Positions 33,918 through 46,699 of a stretch of DNA of 64,000 bases are shown here, one piece after another (the first letter of the stretch is position 1; every line of letters starts with the position of its first letter). The stretch comes from Citrus sinensis. Lineage: Eukaryota > Streptophyta > Magnoliopsida > Sapindales > Rutaceae. The position numbers were made by a program, and so were the translations under genes. Location of the stretch: assembly GCF_022201045.2 (NCBI RefSeq), contig NC_068558.1:1054001-1118000 (forward strand), read 5' to 3'. The notes under the pieces were generated by a model. That model was not told the DNA's origin, did not search any database, and saw nothing but the letters and a program-made list of their open reading frames with translations.

Positions 33918-33999
33918 GACTTGAGAGATGGAGGGATAAAGAAAGCAAAAGACTAAAAGATTTCTAAAGATCTAGGATCGTTAACAGGGTGGAAGGGCG

Positions 34000-34120
34000 T
34001 TTATATAGAGGCAAATGGGGCAACGGTCGTTTTTTTCAAATTTCAAATCAATTCTTCAGATTTAAGGAGCGGTTTTGGGGTCCGGGAAGAGGGTAAAGTT
34101 TTAAATTTTAATGACCGTTG
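34000..34120 (-). promoter_or_regulatory. HMGB6 promoter: TATA box and two MSA-like sites
   Basis: On the minus strand a TATA box CTATATAAA (34000-34008) lies about 85 bases before the ATG. Upstream are two copies of CAACGGTC, one on + at 34021-34028 and one on - at 34113-34120 (CAACGGTCAT). They match the core AACGGYY of the mitosis-specific activator (MSA) element bound by three-repeat MYBs. This fits the mitotic role of 3xHMG-box proteins. Motif match only. Confidence 0.5.
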
Positions 34121-34844
34121 TTGGGTTTACGTATTTGTATGAAATTATCCATTTTTTTAAACTTTATTTACCATAAAGTGGGCTACATTACTTACATGAA
34201 GTTTCTTTCCACTATGGTTATTATTATTATTATTTTTTAATTACACCAAGGTTTTGAATTTTTTAAAATTTTAATAGTGTTGGTCAACTTTTGACTAGTA
34301 GGTCATTAACTTCTTTTTTAAAATGAAAAATAGTACGGTTTTATTTGAAAAATCGTTTGGAATGATTAGTTTCCTCTCCTGTCTCTTTTTTTTTTCTAGT
34401 CTCTAATTGTTTCTAAAATTTAGTAAAAAAATAACTTAATTATAATAAAATGACATAAGTTGACTTGATTGTCAACATCAAAATTTAATACTCAGTCTTG
34501 ACTGCTTATTTCACTATAAGAGAATAAGAGATTATAAGAGAAAAAAATTAGTAAAAAATCTGTATTCCTTCTAGAAGAGAGCTTATTATTTTTTTCTACT
34601 TTTCTATTATCATATAAGTAAGTAAATTGGCATTTAAAGAGTATAATTAGATAAAATTTTGAAGATGCTCTAATATTACTAGAAAAGAAAAACAACTAAG
34701 AGAAGGTTCTTGTCCCTTTTGAAAAATAGCTAATTTTTTTTTTTCACTTTTCTATTGTCATACAAGTACGTAAATAAATATTTGAAGAGTAAAATTAAAT
34801 GAACATTTTTTAAAATACTCTAACTTTGTTAGCGAGGTCAATGG

Positions 34845-34889
34845 ATCTCTCTCTCTCTCTCTCTCCCTCTATATATATATATATATATA
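34845..34889. repeat. (CT)n-(TA)n microsatellite
   Basis: About ten CT repeats followed by about nine TA repeats. Confidence 0.85.
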
Positions 34890-35513
34890 GATTACCAATG
34901 GATCTAACCTATGCCCTCATTAACATATGCTAGGACTCTTTTTTTTTTTTTCCAAATTCAAAATTGTATATGTGTAGTTAGCACCCCAAAAATGGTGGAT
35001 AAAATTCCCTCCAATATTTGTAAGCATAAAAATTGAAACAATGTCATAAATAAACTTAATTTATATTGTCCTAATACGTTTTTTTATTGCAAATATCGGG
35101 AGAGTTTTGATTATAAGACATATCTATATCCATGTTATTAAAAAAAAAAAAAATTGATAGCGAGACTCTTCGAGTATCCATCACACGAGTCACCAGGAAG
35201 ACAAATGAATTATTTAGGGAGTATAAACTTCAATAGCTGTGGAGCTTCCACAATATGATACAATCACTTGCAACAATTAAATTTAACAACCAAGTCATTA
35301 AGGACAACAACAGGACTACAAATAAGCTATCTACTCGTAAATCTCTTCATCTCTTAGATTCCACTAGAATATAAGTGTAAATGATCCCAGAACTAATTGG
35401 TATTCACAGGACAGCAATTCATCCATCTACTCTTGACGTGGAGACATCACTAGGGTTTGTACTGTTAAAATTTTAACATGAAGAAGGCAGACTCCGATCC
35501 TTGATAACCTTTT

Positions 35514-38500
35514 TCATCCATTAACCACTGTCTCCATTATCAAATCATTCCAAGTATCAATTGGACCAGGCAAGCACCAATGCAAACAATCATTCTGAAC
35601 TTTAGCATCTTTGTCCTTGGCAAATGGTTGAAACTCACGGTATGCACCTGGGTGCCCATCAGGTCTCAATAACAAAAGATTAGTGAAGTCTAATAGTTTG
35701 AGTTTCACTCCATTTTGAGAAGCTCTTGGCACTGCCTTCTCAAACTCTTCTAATTCGATGTTCCGTAGAATCCTGTTCAAGTCCTTCAACTCAATGTCAC
35801 CTTCTTTAACTGGCATCATTTTCTGACAAGACCCCCCATTATGCCATTCCCCATTTTCGAAGTGATCTGGCGTTGATGTTCTGAAAAAGACGAGACCCTT
35901 GTGTTTGGATGCTGCTATGAAGTCCATAACAGAACTGAGGGTTTTTCTATAAGCAAAATCAAACCCCAACTCTGTCAGGTTCCTTTTAGGACAGTAATGG
36001 CAGCCCACCACTGTATCATTCTCATAGTAGATTGAAGATTTGAGAAACCACTTTCCAGTTGAAATTATCATGTAGTCCAAGTTCAGGTACTGTTCTGTCC
36101 ATTTCTTATCCAGTTTGTCGAGATGCAGCTGAACTTCAGATGTTGAAACACCATTATAATCTTCAAAAATTGCAGCTTTTGCTAGGAAAGGGGACCAAAT
36201 AACTGACACAGAGAAATTATAAGAAGGAAAGTGCCATCTTTTCGATCTATATTCTTCATCATGGTAAACTTCAACAGCTTGTTCTACCTGAAGCCATAAA
36301 TGTTAAACCTAGTCAGTTTTCCTGCAATAGGAAAAATAAGAACAGCATGTGTTTCTACAAAAGCTTAACAGAAGAAAAGAACATTCACAATTAACCTCTG
36401 CTAAAAACAATAAGCTCTCAAGTTGCACAAATTCTTCACAAAATATTTATGCATGCTGGAAGCAATAACTAACAAACTATGGCACGCTGGAAGTAAGAAA
36501 GAGTCATAATGGTAAAGACATTCAATCTCACAATCAAAATTCATTCTATACAGTTTGTGAAGTTTGTAATGAGTCGGAAAAAGAAGTCAGGAAACTGGAA
36601 CCACTTAACAGAAACAAGTCCAGAACACAGATAATGATGGAAATTTCAAGATTACCAACAGTCTCGCAACAAACGAATTGAACAATTAAGTGACAGATAC
36701 ATAAGATATTTGGATAGAAATAAAACAATTGTAATCTAAATGATCCCTCAAACCATGCACCAATAGAAGCGAATAGCATCTTACAGCCAAAAAGGAAACT
36801 GCTTCTGGCAAGCATTACGATTTTTTAAAATAACTGCCTAGCTGACCAAAACTAAAAGGCAACAAAGATTAAAATTCATTTGTTGCTACAGAAGCTGTTA
36901 TCAATGTATAAGATTAACAAAAAATCCAGTGCCATGGGGAAACTCCGTCTTTCCGTGACACAGCAGGACATTTACTCCTGTTTTTCACACAGTGAAATCT
37001 CACAAAACCGTAGTAAAAGTTGTAAATAAATATTGAAACCAAGAAATGGAGACGCATCTTTGGATAACAAAGGATGCATTGACGAACACCAGCAACAAAT
37101 CTCCTTAATAAATACTGAATGGTTTCTCTGTTGTGCACTTTCCTTATATTCATGAACAAGAGCAGTTGGAGCATCTATTGACTAATTACACATCACCAAC
37201 GCATAAGGTGATTTAATGAACAGAAATTGGAAAAATCAAAGAACAAAATAAAGGTGGTTAGATAAAACTTGCTACGTTAGAGGGCAAGGCGAACATTTTG
37301 ATGGAGCAGGGTCTAGTACACATCAATGATTATGACTAAAGGCTTCTCCAGAAGTGTTTCACCAAATAGCGGCACTATCTTACAAAGATAGCAAAAGGTC
37401 CTTAATGAGGATGACATTTACACAAACTAATTAAAAGAGGCCATTTACATCACAATTTTACAGAGGTCTAAAACATTAATTGGCAATTTTAAGTACTCTG
37501 CTAAGATAATGTTAAAGGTTTATGATGATAGCAATTTTAAGTATTCTGTAAAAATATTGCCAAAATTTTTATGATCAAGTACTATGCAAGACGAGAAAAA
37601 GACCAAATTTAAGTTCTTATTCAAACACCTACAGCCCACATATAAATTTGCTGTAAATTTCTTAGCTAGTCTCATACCGTTGAGAGCATGCACAGTAATG
37701 ACTGTACATGGTTACGAGATATTGAATCACCAATCAAAGCCCAAGTTTTATTCCTCATCAAGTAAAGAAAATTTTCAGCATTGAATGGAGGCAACTCGCA
37801 ATTTTCTGGCCTCCACCGCCAATATAAATACCCTGAATCAGGCCGCCCATTTCCCATACAATTCTGGTGAGACTCGATCAAGGGACAGCTTGCATTAGTG
37901 TAAACTGGGCCTTTTAGGTTGGGAACCCAATCCCCAGTAAAAAGATCACATTTTTCTGCTCCAATTTCTGGTTCTGCCAACAATACTTCCGTCAAAATAT
38001 AAAACCAATAATACAGCTAAAGGTTTAAACGAATTAACCATTGGTAAAATGGAAGATTTTAGTAAACAAATAAAATGGTCATTTAATATGAGTAAAGAAC
38101 GCCAGATCAACTATACACGTAAAAACAAAGCAGATCACCCCCAAAATGAGTTAATGTTCTGAGCATTGGTATAGTAAACCAATTATTAATAAAACAAAGT
38201 AAAAACTTAACAAAAATCCAACTAAAATAAACCGAATTTGATTGATTTGGTACCTTTTTGAGGCATCTCATTCTGATCTTCAGCTTCTGAGACAACGGAA
38301 AAGACAAGCTCATTCATTGCCACAATACAGGCTATAAAAGAAGCAAAACCCAATTCAAAGAAGCCACATTTGTTACCTTTCTGAGGCATCTGGTTCTGAT
38401 CTTCATATTCCGAAACATCAATAGTAGCAACAACCGGCGGTGTCGCTTCTGCCACCTCCGTTTTATCAACAACAGGAGTCTGTAAAAACTCTTCAGACTT

Positions 38501-38635
38501 AAAAAAGAAGAGCCTAAAAGCAAAACCCATCAAGAGAATAGCAACCGCTAGCCTTATAAGCAAGTGATGGTGGTTTTTCAGAGACCAACAATTACATAGC
38601 TTCCAGTTCAGCTTCATTTTGTGTTTCTCACACAC
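35514..38635 (-). CDS. TRICHOME BIREFRINGENCE-LIKE (TBL) wall polysaccharide O-acetyltransferase
   Basis: Golgi type II membrane protein of the TBL/DUF231 family, which O-acetylates xylan and other wall polymers. Exons (minus): 38377-38635, 38254-38286, 37678-37973, 35514-36287, giving 453 residues from the first ATG (38635); a second ATG at 38617 fits family starts equally well. Membrane anchor near residues 25-47 (LLIRLAVAILLMGFAFRLFFF). TBL domain starts at EKCDLFTGDWVP. Catalytic GDS Ser in WALIGDSISRNH (about residue 180) and DXXH in DCLHWCLPG (about 429). The 33-nt second exon repeats the last 33 nt of exon 1, so the linker contains EDQNQMPQK then EDQNEMPQK; see findings. Resembles the TBL19-26 branch. 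Acceptor polymer not determinable from sequence. Confidence 0.9.
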
Positions 38636-39539
38636 AGTTTTCTATTTCTTCAATTCACATTTAGACACTTTCTAAATCTAGGTATTCGAGTTAAATCTAG
38701 ATTACTGCCGGGAAATAAAATGTAGAAAATAAGTAATAACGAGATATGAAGTAGATCGAAGGGTGACCGACATTCAAGTATATCATCAATAAATGTTCAT
38801 GGCTGCTTCTTACAAGAATAAGTTCTGTATTTGGTGACCTTTTGCCCCTTTATTTTATTTTTTCAAAATACTCGCTTCTTTGTTTTTTTAAATTATTTTT
38901 TAATATTTGTGGTGAGCAGATGGGTGCTCCGTTAATCATTTTCTTATCATAATGTGAAGCATGCACATGATTGATCCAAGGAAAGTAATTAATGATTCAT
39001 CATTAGTTGTTTGGACAAAACTACGTTACAGAATCTGTAAGCTACAGACTGCAGCATCAGCCGTTGGATGTGGTTGGATGTGGAGTGAGAAACTAAACAA
39101 AAGAAAATCGGATGGTGGGATGACGGGAGATGTTTGTTACCGAATCTGTAACATAGACAGGTCCTAGTTGTTTAAGTATAAAAGTTGCATTTTCTCACGC
39201 ACAATTTAAATTATCTTTTATTTATATATTAAAATTTATTGAAAAGTATAATATAATTATCTTTTTTTTAATATTAAGATTATAATAAAATTTTTAAAAA
39301 GAAGTGTGGACTAATTTAATAAGTTATTTATAAAAAATAATCTCGTGTATGTTTTTAGAAAACAGTTGTCAAAGTAGATAAAATTATGAAATAATCACAT
39401 TTTAAAAAAATTACTAAACACCATTTTTTGTCAAATTTTATAAATAAATTCCTTATAGCATTTCAATTGTATTTTCAAACAGAGGCTAAGAATTTTTTTA
39501 GGGTTAAGACACTACAACTTTTAAATCATATCTGCTGCC
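38636..39539. other. TBL promoter and spacer
   Basis: No gene seen; AT-rich. Confidence 0.5.
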
Positions 39540-40194
39540 TAAAGTTGGCAATGGAACGGGATATGACGAGATTTGCAAATTATAATTTTGTCTTATATAT
39601 GCAAGTGAGATAAAAAAAGTCTCATTTTCATCTCGTTATTTTTTTAGGACAAAAGTTTATTTTCCCGTCCCGTTAAATATCTTGTATCATCCCATAATCT
39701 TAAACAATTTTGAATGTAAACAAATAAGTTTTGACATTTTTTTTCTTTGAAGGATCATTATAATCTAATATAGCAAAAATCTTGAATATATACAAAGTAA
39801 AATAATGAAATAATATTTTTATTTTGATTACATGCACGTTTTGAATACAATTTTATGCTAATATTTTTTAATTGTCTGTTTACTTCCATTGCATATTAAT
39901 ATTAATACGTATGCTTCAAAAGCTATAGATTTAAACATTAACTGACTTCAGTCATGTTAAAATATCAAATAATTCAACAATATAATAATAAGTCAAACCA
40001 ACGGCTAGGATTGATAATGAGATGGGATGAGAGTTGTTAATCCCAAACTTGTCTCGTATAAACAAATGAGATAAAAAAAATAGTTCAATTCCTGTCTCTT
40101 TATTTTTCTTGGGACAAAAATATGTCACGATCTCGTCTCAAATGGAATAGGATCCTGTAAGGTCCAATCCCAACACAAAAAATTACCATCTCTA
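39540..40194. mobile_element. 655-bp non-autonomous hAT element with perfect 8-bp target duplication
   Basis: Left end TAAAGTTGGCAATGG and right end (minus strand) TAGAGATGGTAATT are diverged inverted repeats. CTGCTGCC flanks it on both sides (39532-39539 and 40195-40202). AT-rich, non-coding interior with subterminal ATGAGATAAAAAAA and GGGACAAAA motifs in each half. Confidence 0.7.
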
Positions 40195-40352
40195 CTGCTG
40201 CCAAAAACAAATTTTTTATTTTTCAATTAAAGTCTATCTACTTCTACTATTTTTACAACATTCGCAACGTTTTCTTTCTATTCCTTTTGTTTTTTTCCCC
40301 TAAATGTGAAAAATTAAACAAGTAGACTCCAAATACCTAATACATGTAAGTA

Positions 40353-40373
40353 TATGTGTGTGTGTGTGTGTGT
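40353..40373. repeat. (TG)n microsatellite
   Basis: About ten TG repeats. Confidence 0.85.
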
Positions 40374-41417
40374 ATAACAGCAAGTCTGATCCGTTATGAA
40401 CAACTAGGTCACATACTTCAGGACATGCTGTAATAATTGAAGCTTTTCTTCTTCTTCTTCTTTTTTTTTTTTCGTCCAGTAACTTGTGCCAACCAAAGTG
40501 ACATTGAGATCCAAGACCACTTTCTTTAAATAAAATAAAACAGTAGTGCCTTTCAAAAAGATTAATAATAATAAACATTATTGAATATCAAGCTAGGTAG
40601 GCCATTGTAGAACGGATTTTGCATGGTACAGCTTTGATAGAAACTTGGGTTAACGCTACATGTAGGTGAAAAGCAACTGAATGAGAAAAGTGGTTAAAAC
40701 TACTTTCTAAAAGTAGTAATTGTGTAATTCTTTGGTCTTGTTTGCAACAAAACACAGATATAAATTTGCGCCTGGATTATTAATTCTCGCGTCAACTCTT
40801 ACACACTAAACCCCTCATCAGTCACTTTGAAATGGACCCCTCTCCTCCCCCAAAACAAAACAGGAAACACGTATAGAATTGGGAGTCTTGACCTAGCAAT
40901 ACAAGAAATCATAATATTTTTGAAGGTCTGTGAAAATGAAAGCTTTGTAGCTCATTAGTTGTTTTCTTGACTAGTATTATTATCTTCATTCATGATTACA
41001 ATAATCTCTTACCTTCCTTAATTTTTTGTTTAATGTGGTGGACTTGTTCTTTTTACGTGTTTGTGTTCTTTAAATGATTGATAATGAGCCACCTTCCTTC
41101 TTTGACATTGTCACTTCAACTAGAAGATTTTAAGTCTATATGCAAAGTTTAGGTTACTTCTATAGTGTGCTGCCACCCCAATGACCAGTTAGATGGTTTC
41201 AGCATTATGTTGCATAAAGCACGGAGCAAGAACATGTTAGCACATTATATTGTGTAATGGTTGATGAATGGGAAACGCCAATCACAAAAAGCCAGAAGAA
41301 TTACTTTTTAGATTTTTCCAGTTTCGGAAGAAATTATAAGCATGCATATATAACGAAGAGTTGGAGATTTCATTTTGTGCAAATTGTTGTATATACCAGT
41401 AATATGCAGGGAAGTTG

Positions 41418-41485
41418 TATACATCATTACAGGAAACATTACCATGTAAGATATACATCATTACAGGAAACAGTACCGTGTAAAA
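41418..41485. repeat. 34-bp tandem duplication in the EDR4-like 3' UTR
   Basis: Two near-identical 34-base units, 41418-41451 and 41452-41485, with three or so differences. Confidence 0.7.
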
Positions 41486-41491
41486 TCTTAA

Positions 41492-44400
41492 TCACAAGGC
41501 CACTTTCGGAACTCGCATGCCAAATCCACGCTTTACATTCTCAACTCTGTTCAAAATGTGTCAATGATTAGCAAAATTATTGCGATTTTTAACTTTAGGT
41601 AGGAAACGTGCTTTTGATAGATTGTTTATGATATTAATCGCTTCAACATCCTATTAAAGTTTCAAATGCAGCATATAATCATTAATAAAAGAGTAGCAAC
41701 ACTTACGTTGGGGCAAGTTTGCCAAGGCAATCCAGTTCATCACCAGAGTCCTCATCCAGAACTCTCCCGGAAAACTCAATAATGTATTTATTATTCCTCA
41801 TAACTGGTAATCCTCTACTGGTAAGTAGGTCCAAATCTATCTGATGAAGCTCTCTCCCATTTACAAATACACCCGTATTTCCAGCAGCACAACTTGCCGG
41901 CATGGGCTGACTAAATTCTTCAATATAAGGCTGCAAAAAAAATTCCTAATGAATAAATAAACAAGGAAGTGGGTTACTGAACAAAAAGATATATTAACCA
42001 AGAATGATTTGATCTCACTAAAATTATGCCGAGGCAAGGCTGGCCCATCACACCCCAAAATCCAGCTCGGAAATCATACCTGATAAATGCAAATAGGAAA
42101 TGGTAATAATAATTAAAAAAATAAATCATCAATGCTTCAATCAGAGAACTCTGTAACATGTTGTACACATTCTTTGACAATATTACAGACCCTCTTATAG
42201 AGAACAATGATCAACCCTTGCAGGACACTTTTAACTGTTATCATTCGTGCTGGGAAGAAATCATACTAGTAATTTTTTTTTAAAAAAAAATTGATTAATT
42301 TATCATTTCCTTTTCTTCTTTTCAGTTTTTAACTGCACTATATAATTTGTTCATGTTATTGTGTCATCTACAAGGCTCTTCTAGCAACCTAAACCTGACA
42401 CGAACCAGTGGAAAACCTCACCAGTAATCTCCCGGTTCAATTGGCCCAGCGACCTTTTCAGCTTTTTTAAGTAAGTGGTCTGGTATCTGCTGCCCATTAA
42501 CCAAAACTCTAGGTCTTGCATTCTCCGTGCTTTCAGTAGATTTCGGGAAATCTTTGAAGCTTCTCTTGATAAGACCCACCCAGAAGGTTTTGTGCCCTTT
42601 GCAGATCCTCGGTTGATCTTTTTTGCTTATCTCAACAGAGTGATGAGACAAACTGATATCAGGATAGTCATTGAAAGAAACTTTCACTTCAGTTTCATCT
42701 TTCTCAGCTTTCTGTTGCAAGGCAACCTTTTCTTGATCTACCCATTTACTCTTGCTTCCCATCTCACTACTGCTTATTTCATGGTTACTGAAAGGTACAC
42801 CTCCAACTGTTGGCGGCATGTCATCCTTCGAGGGCGGCTTAGCACAGTTGGAAATATCTCTCACAATTACACCGTCCGGGCTCTGCTCGTCCGCCTTAAA
42901 AATAGAAGATGATGACCTACAGCCTTGCCTCCTCTCATTTCCACTCAAGTAAATTCTGTTTTCAAAAAGTAAATTCTGTTTAGTATCAGCAGAATGGAAG
43001 TTATAACCAGAATCAAGATCATTGGAGTAGGAGTTTGTGCCACCAGCAGTACCATAAGAACTTGCAAGACCTCCGTTCAGTGGGTCATGAGAAACATCAT
43101 TAGTCTCTGCAGATATATGCTCAGTTTCTTTGGGAACAGAGATTATTAGCCTTTTGTTCTTAATTTCAAATGAATAGGAAGTTGAGCAAGTGCCACATTG
43201 TAGTTTCTGCAGATTATTTGCTATTGCCACGATTTTCATAGGTAGTTTTAGTAACTCCAAGCAATTGCAACATATCATAAATGGAGCTCCGCCTGCTATG
43301 GGATGACAGAGCCGTCTATTGCCATGGGCTACCATTACTCTTCTTGGGCGACTTTGATAAAAAGCATCAACATCTGAATCAATGTCAGCTGACCATCCTG
43401 TGTGTACCTGTGGATCTTGAGATTGCAATAAAGGAGGAATGGCTCCTAGAGGAACATGTTTCTTTGGACCAAACTCAACAGTACTGCCACGATGGTAGAA
43501 ATTGGGTCTCATTGGGTCCTCCGCGAACTTTTTATTGCTAAAACTGGCTCTGGAGACTTCGGAAGGAACTTGCCAATGTTTATTGCTGCAGTGCAGGCTT
43601 GAGCATGCAGGCCGATGAAAAAAAGGTTGCCTTGGATGAGATGCAAGGAGATCTTGACTGAAATCCACATACTGCCCTGAAAAGTAATGAGGAGGTGGTT
43701 GGTTTGGGTATTGAGGTGGTGGTTGGTTGTGAGGTCTCCTAAGCATTTGTGACCTAAATGGACCTGCATGGGTGGATCTTGGAATCTGATGTGGAACAGG
43801 AACACACCTTGGATCCAAGTTGCGATCATTCTTAGAAGGAGCAGGTCCAAGGCAGTGATTGAAATTGGGAGGTTTTGCGACATGGTTATCCCCCAGAAAT
43901 GGTCGCCTTGAAACATTATAAGCACGAGGGTGCCTATAAGACTCGGAAGGAGATGTTTTCCTGTCACCAAGAATTCTTTCCCTTGGTTTCTCCTCCAATC
44001 TCCTAATTTGCTCCAACAAATCATTCAACTTCCTCCGGAATTCAGCTCGGTTCTGTTCTAAGCTTTCAACTCCATTAGGCTCATCTGAGTAAACAAATTC
44101 CTTCATTGGTTTACCATGACCATAGAATGAACTCGGCTTATGGTTTGAAGACCCTTCATCAGAATAAGTAAAAGGTGAAAATCTACCATGTTCAGCAACA
44201 GCTCTGGGGCCTTCATCAAATCCCCAAACCCCCTCTCTTTCCGAAACCCACTTGTCCGTGATCACTCTCGATCTCATGACGTTAGCAGAGTTTTTCAATT
44301 TTGCATTAACTTCTCCAATACCGTTCGCCACACTAGAATTAACAGAGCTAGACCTGTTCAAATTCGTGTCCTCGTCATCTTTACAAACCAGAACATCAAT

Positions 44401-44956
44401 TGGGTGTTTCAAAAGTTGCCTCCTGCAACTACCAACAGACCTAATTTCTCTCTCAAAATTCCTTCGACCGAGCCCCAAACCCTCGTACTTTTGCCCCACA
44501 ATCGCATCATCATTACTAAACAAAGACTCGTTTTCTCTTCTTAAAGAAGAAGAAATTCTGACCAGATCAACATTTTCTTCTACACGAACTCTATCTTCAT
44601 TACTACTAAACTCAGTATCATCGTTTTCCCTCTCCGACAATCTACATAAACCACCTTCTATATTATTCTCCTTGCCATAATTCTCCAAAACTACACCATT
44701 TGTAGGCACCTTCTTCTTGGCTGCGTGATTAAGACATCAACATAAGTTCACAAACCATCAATGTCTTTTAAAATTCTAAGCAAGCAACCAAAGAAAAATT
44801 AACATTAAACAAGGAAAATTATGAATAAGAAATTAACCGACCTCTGAGAACAGCACCACAGCCTCCACACTTATACAAAGAGTAGTCAGGGAGCTCTGGC
44901 AACAGATTTCCACACTTTGGGCAACGAACCAACCGAATATTGGATGCTTCAGCCAT
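41492..44956 (-). CDS. ENHANCED DISEASE RESISTANCE 4-like protein (DUF3133 zinc ribbon)
   Basis: Plant-specific protein related to EDR4, which modulates defence and endocytosis-linked relocation of EDR1 in Arabidopsis. Exons (minus): 44842-44956, 42422-44720, 42019-42079, 41707-41930, 41492-41546, giving 917 residues. N-terminal zinc ribbon: VRCPKCGNLLPELPDY...YKCGGCGAVL (residues 11-36). The middle is long, low-complexity and Pro/Ser/Asn-rich. A short coiled segment FRRKLNDLLEQIRRLEEK follows. The DUF3133 zinc ribbon ICCNCLELLKLP...LQCGTCSTSYSF is near residues 520-560. The C-terminal module (NGQQIPDHLLKKAEKVAG, WYDFRAGFWGVMGQPCLGII, GNTGVFVNGRELHQIDLDLL, LDCLGKLAPTVENVKRGFGM) is highly conserved among longer family members. 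Frame and splice phases close, so it looks intact. Longer than Arabidopsis EDR4 itself (about 615). Biochemical role unknown. Confidence 0.85.
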
Positions 44957-46699
44957 AAACAACTTCGATATTCGAATGAATGAATATTCTCACACTGAAG
45001 AAAGAACTCAGAGCAAATGTTGAAAGAAGTATTAAACGAAAGTATCACATGCACCACAAGTGCAAGATTCTTTTATGCAGGACAATCAATGGTTAAAGAG
45101 AAAATTCGTTCATTTATCATGCTTCAGATGATGGGACACGTCATCGTTTCTTTCATATCCCATTCGGGAACTTGGAGCCTCCGATAGGAGGGAGAGTTTG
45201 GAGGGAAACAAAAACAATAAGCCGACACGACCAGGACGGTTACATTGTGCTTCGAATTATAAAAGTTAAGAGGCCTTTCTTCATACCTCAATTACAAAAC
45301 ACCATCATAATCATGACTCATAACTTTTGGTTCTTTTAAAGTCTTTGACATCCATCACATGTTGTATTCTCACATTCACCCACGAAATCCAATGTGGTTT
45401 GTTCGTTCTCAAAACTAAGTGTATGTGGGTGTGGGTGTGGGTGGGGGTGTTGTGTGGTTTGACTTTGTCGTAACTCATACGTAATGTGCGTAATATTGAA
45501 ATTTTACGCGGGGATTGGGGACTGGGACAGCTGAGTCAAATACTATGGGCAAATATGGATTTGAGAAACCACTTTTGTTCATTAAATATCTGCTTTGTTT
45601 ACAAGATGCCTCAGCCCTTGCCTTACGAATGACTATGACCCAAAACAACTTTTCTTTCAATCGATTCCTGATTTAATTATAATTAATTATTCTTTTTTCT
45701 TCTGTAAATTTACGGCGAAGTAAATTAATAATGGATTCTTAGCCCATCAATGACCTCTGGGCTTTTAAGTGATAATGGACTTAAAGACCAACAAGCCCAA
45801 AAAAGACAGTGATGGGCCTGACCTCCAGAAAGAAAAAAAAAAAAAAAGGGGGAAGAAGAAGGACAGGACCGAAGACTGCAGCAGAATCGATTAAGCACTC
45901 TGCTTAGCTTGTTGGCCTTGTCGTTCCTTTCTTCAGCAGCCATCTTTCTCTTCCACATTTTCCTTCCAAAAGAAATTGGAGAAGAATCCAGCCTTGTAAA
46001 GAGCTCCCATCTTTAACTCTAAGCCCCAATAATCATCTGCTCTAAACTTACTGGATTGCATCACGAATCCCTTTGATCCACATGGAGATGGCCGTAGCAT
46101 CATGTTCCTCTCAGCGATATTCCCAAGCGAAGCTATTTCAAATGAATCATATAAAGGACTCCCACAATCCTATTTGATACTTGAATTTGTATCCTCTCTT
46201 TTCTCCCCTATCTTGCTTGTGCCGTGGCCTTACTTTTTGATAACCAACAAAAATTATCATAGCTAAAATTAATTATACTTTAATTCTTGAAGAACATGAG
46301 AACATGACAAAATGGGCAAGCAGCAAGCTCTAAACCTAATACAACGAGTCACAATTATTGACAGGTGAAGCAATCTTATATTGGCCTGCTGAACTGTTGC
46401 AGTTGGGATTGTTTCATTTAAATGTTGATTTGAAACAAAAAAAATTCACTGTCAAATATATTAAAATATAAAATTTATTGTATTAAAATGTAAATAATTT
46501 AAAAGATAAAAAATATACTAACACAATATATTTTATCTTGTAATATATTAGAATTAATTTTTTTAACTTGTCTTTTATCATATTAAAGTAAGAGAATCCT
46601 TATTAAATAATGACTAAATAAATAAATTTAATTATATAAGTGACTACACACGTAACGTGCTCCTATTGATAGAGTCTATAGCTCTCCAATTAAAACTTC
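44957..46699. other. EDR4-like promoter and spacer
   Basis: Contains a G-rich GTGTGGGT repeat near 45422-45460 and an A-run near 45830-45850. Short open frames (45475-45958, minus) have no domain. No gene supported. Confidence 0.45.

Larger units (their letters stand above)
33918..35513. other. HMGB6 promoter and spacer
   Basis: Beyond the promoter motifs, AT-rich with no gene seen. A (CT)n-(TA)n microsatellite is at 34845-34889. The last part is the TBL 3' tail. Confidence 0.5.
40195..41491. other. Spacer before the EDR4-like gene 3' end
   Basis: A (GT)n microsatellite lies at 40353-40373. A 34-bp tandem duplication (units starting TATACATCATTACAGGAAAC) spans 41418-41485, directly after the EDR4-like stop codon on the minus strand, so in its 3' UTR. 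No gene seen. Confidence 0.55.

Noticed and set aside
42475-44680. Plus-strand open frames of up to 145 codons opposite the EDR4-like gene
   Set aside because: Antisense shadows of a long coding exon; no recognisable domain.
45725-45958. 77-codon minus frame with a basic start (MWKRKMAAEERND)
   Set aside because: The rest is a Phe run read from poly(A/T); no family recognised.
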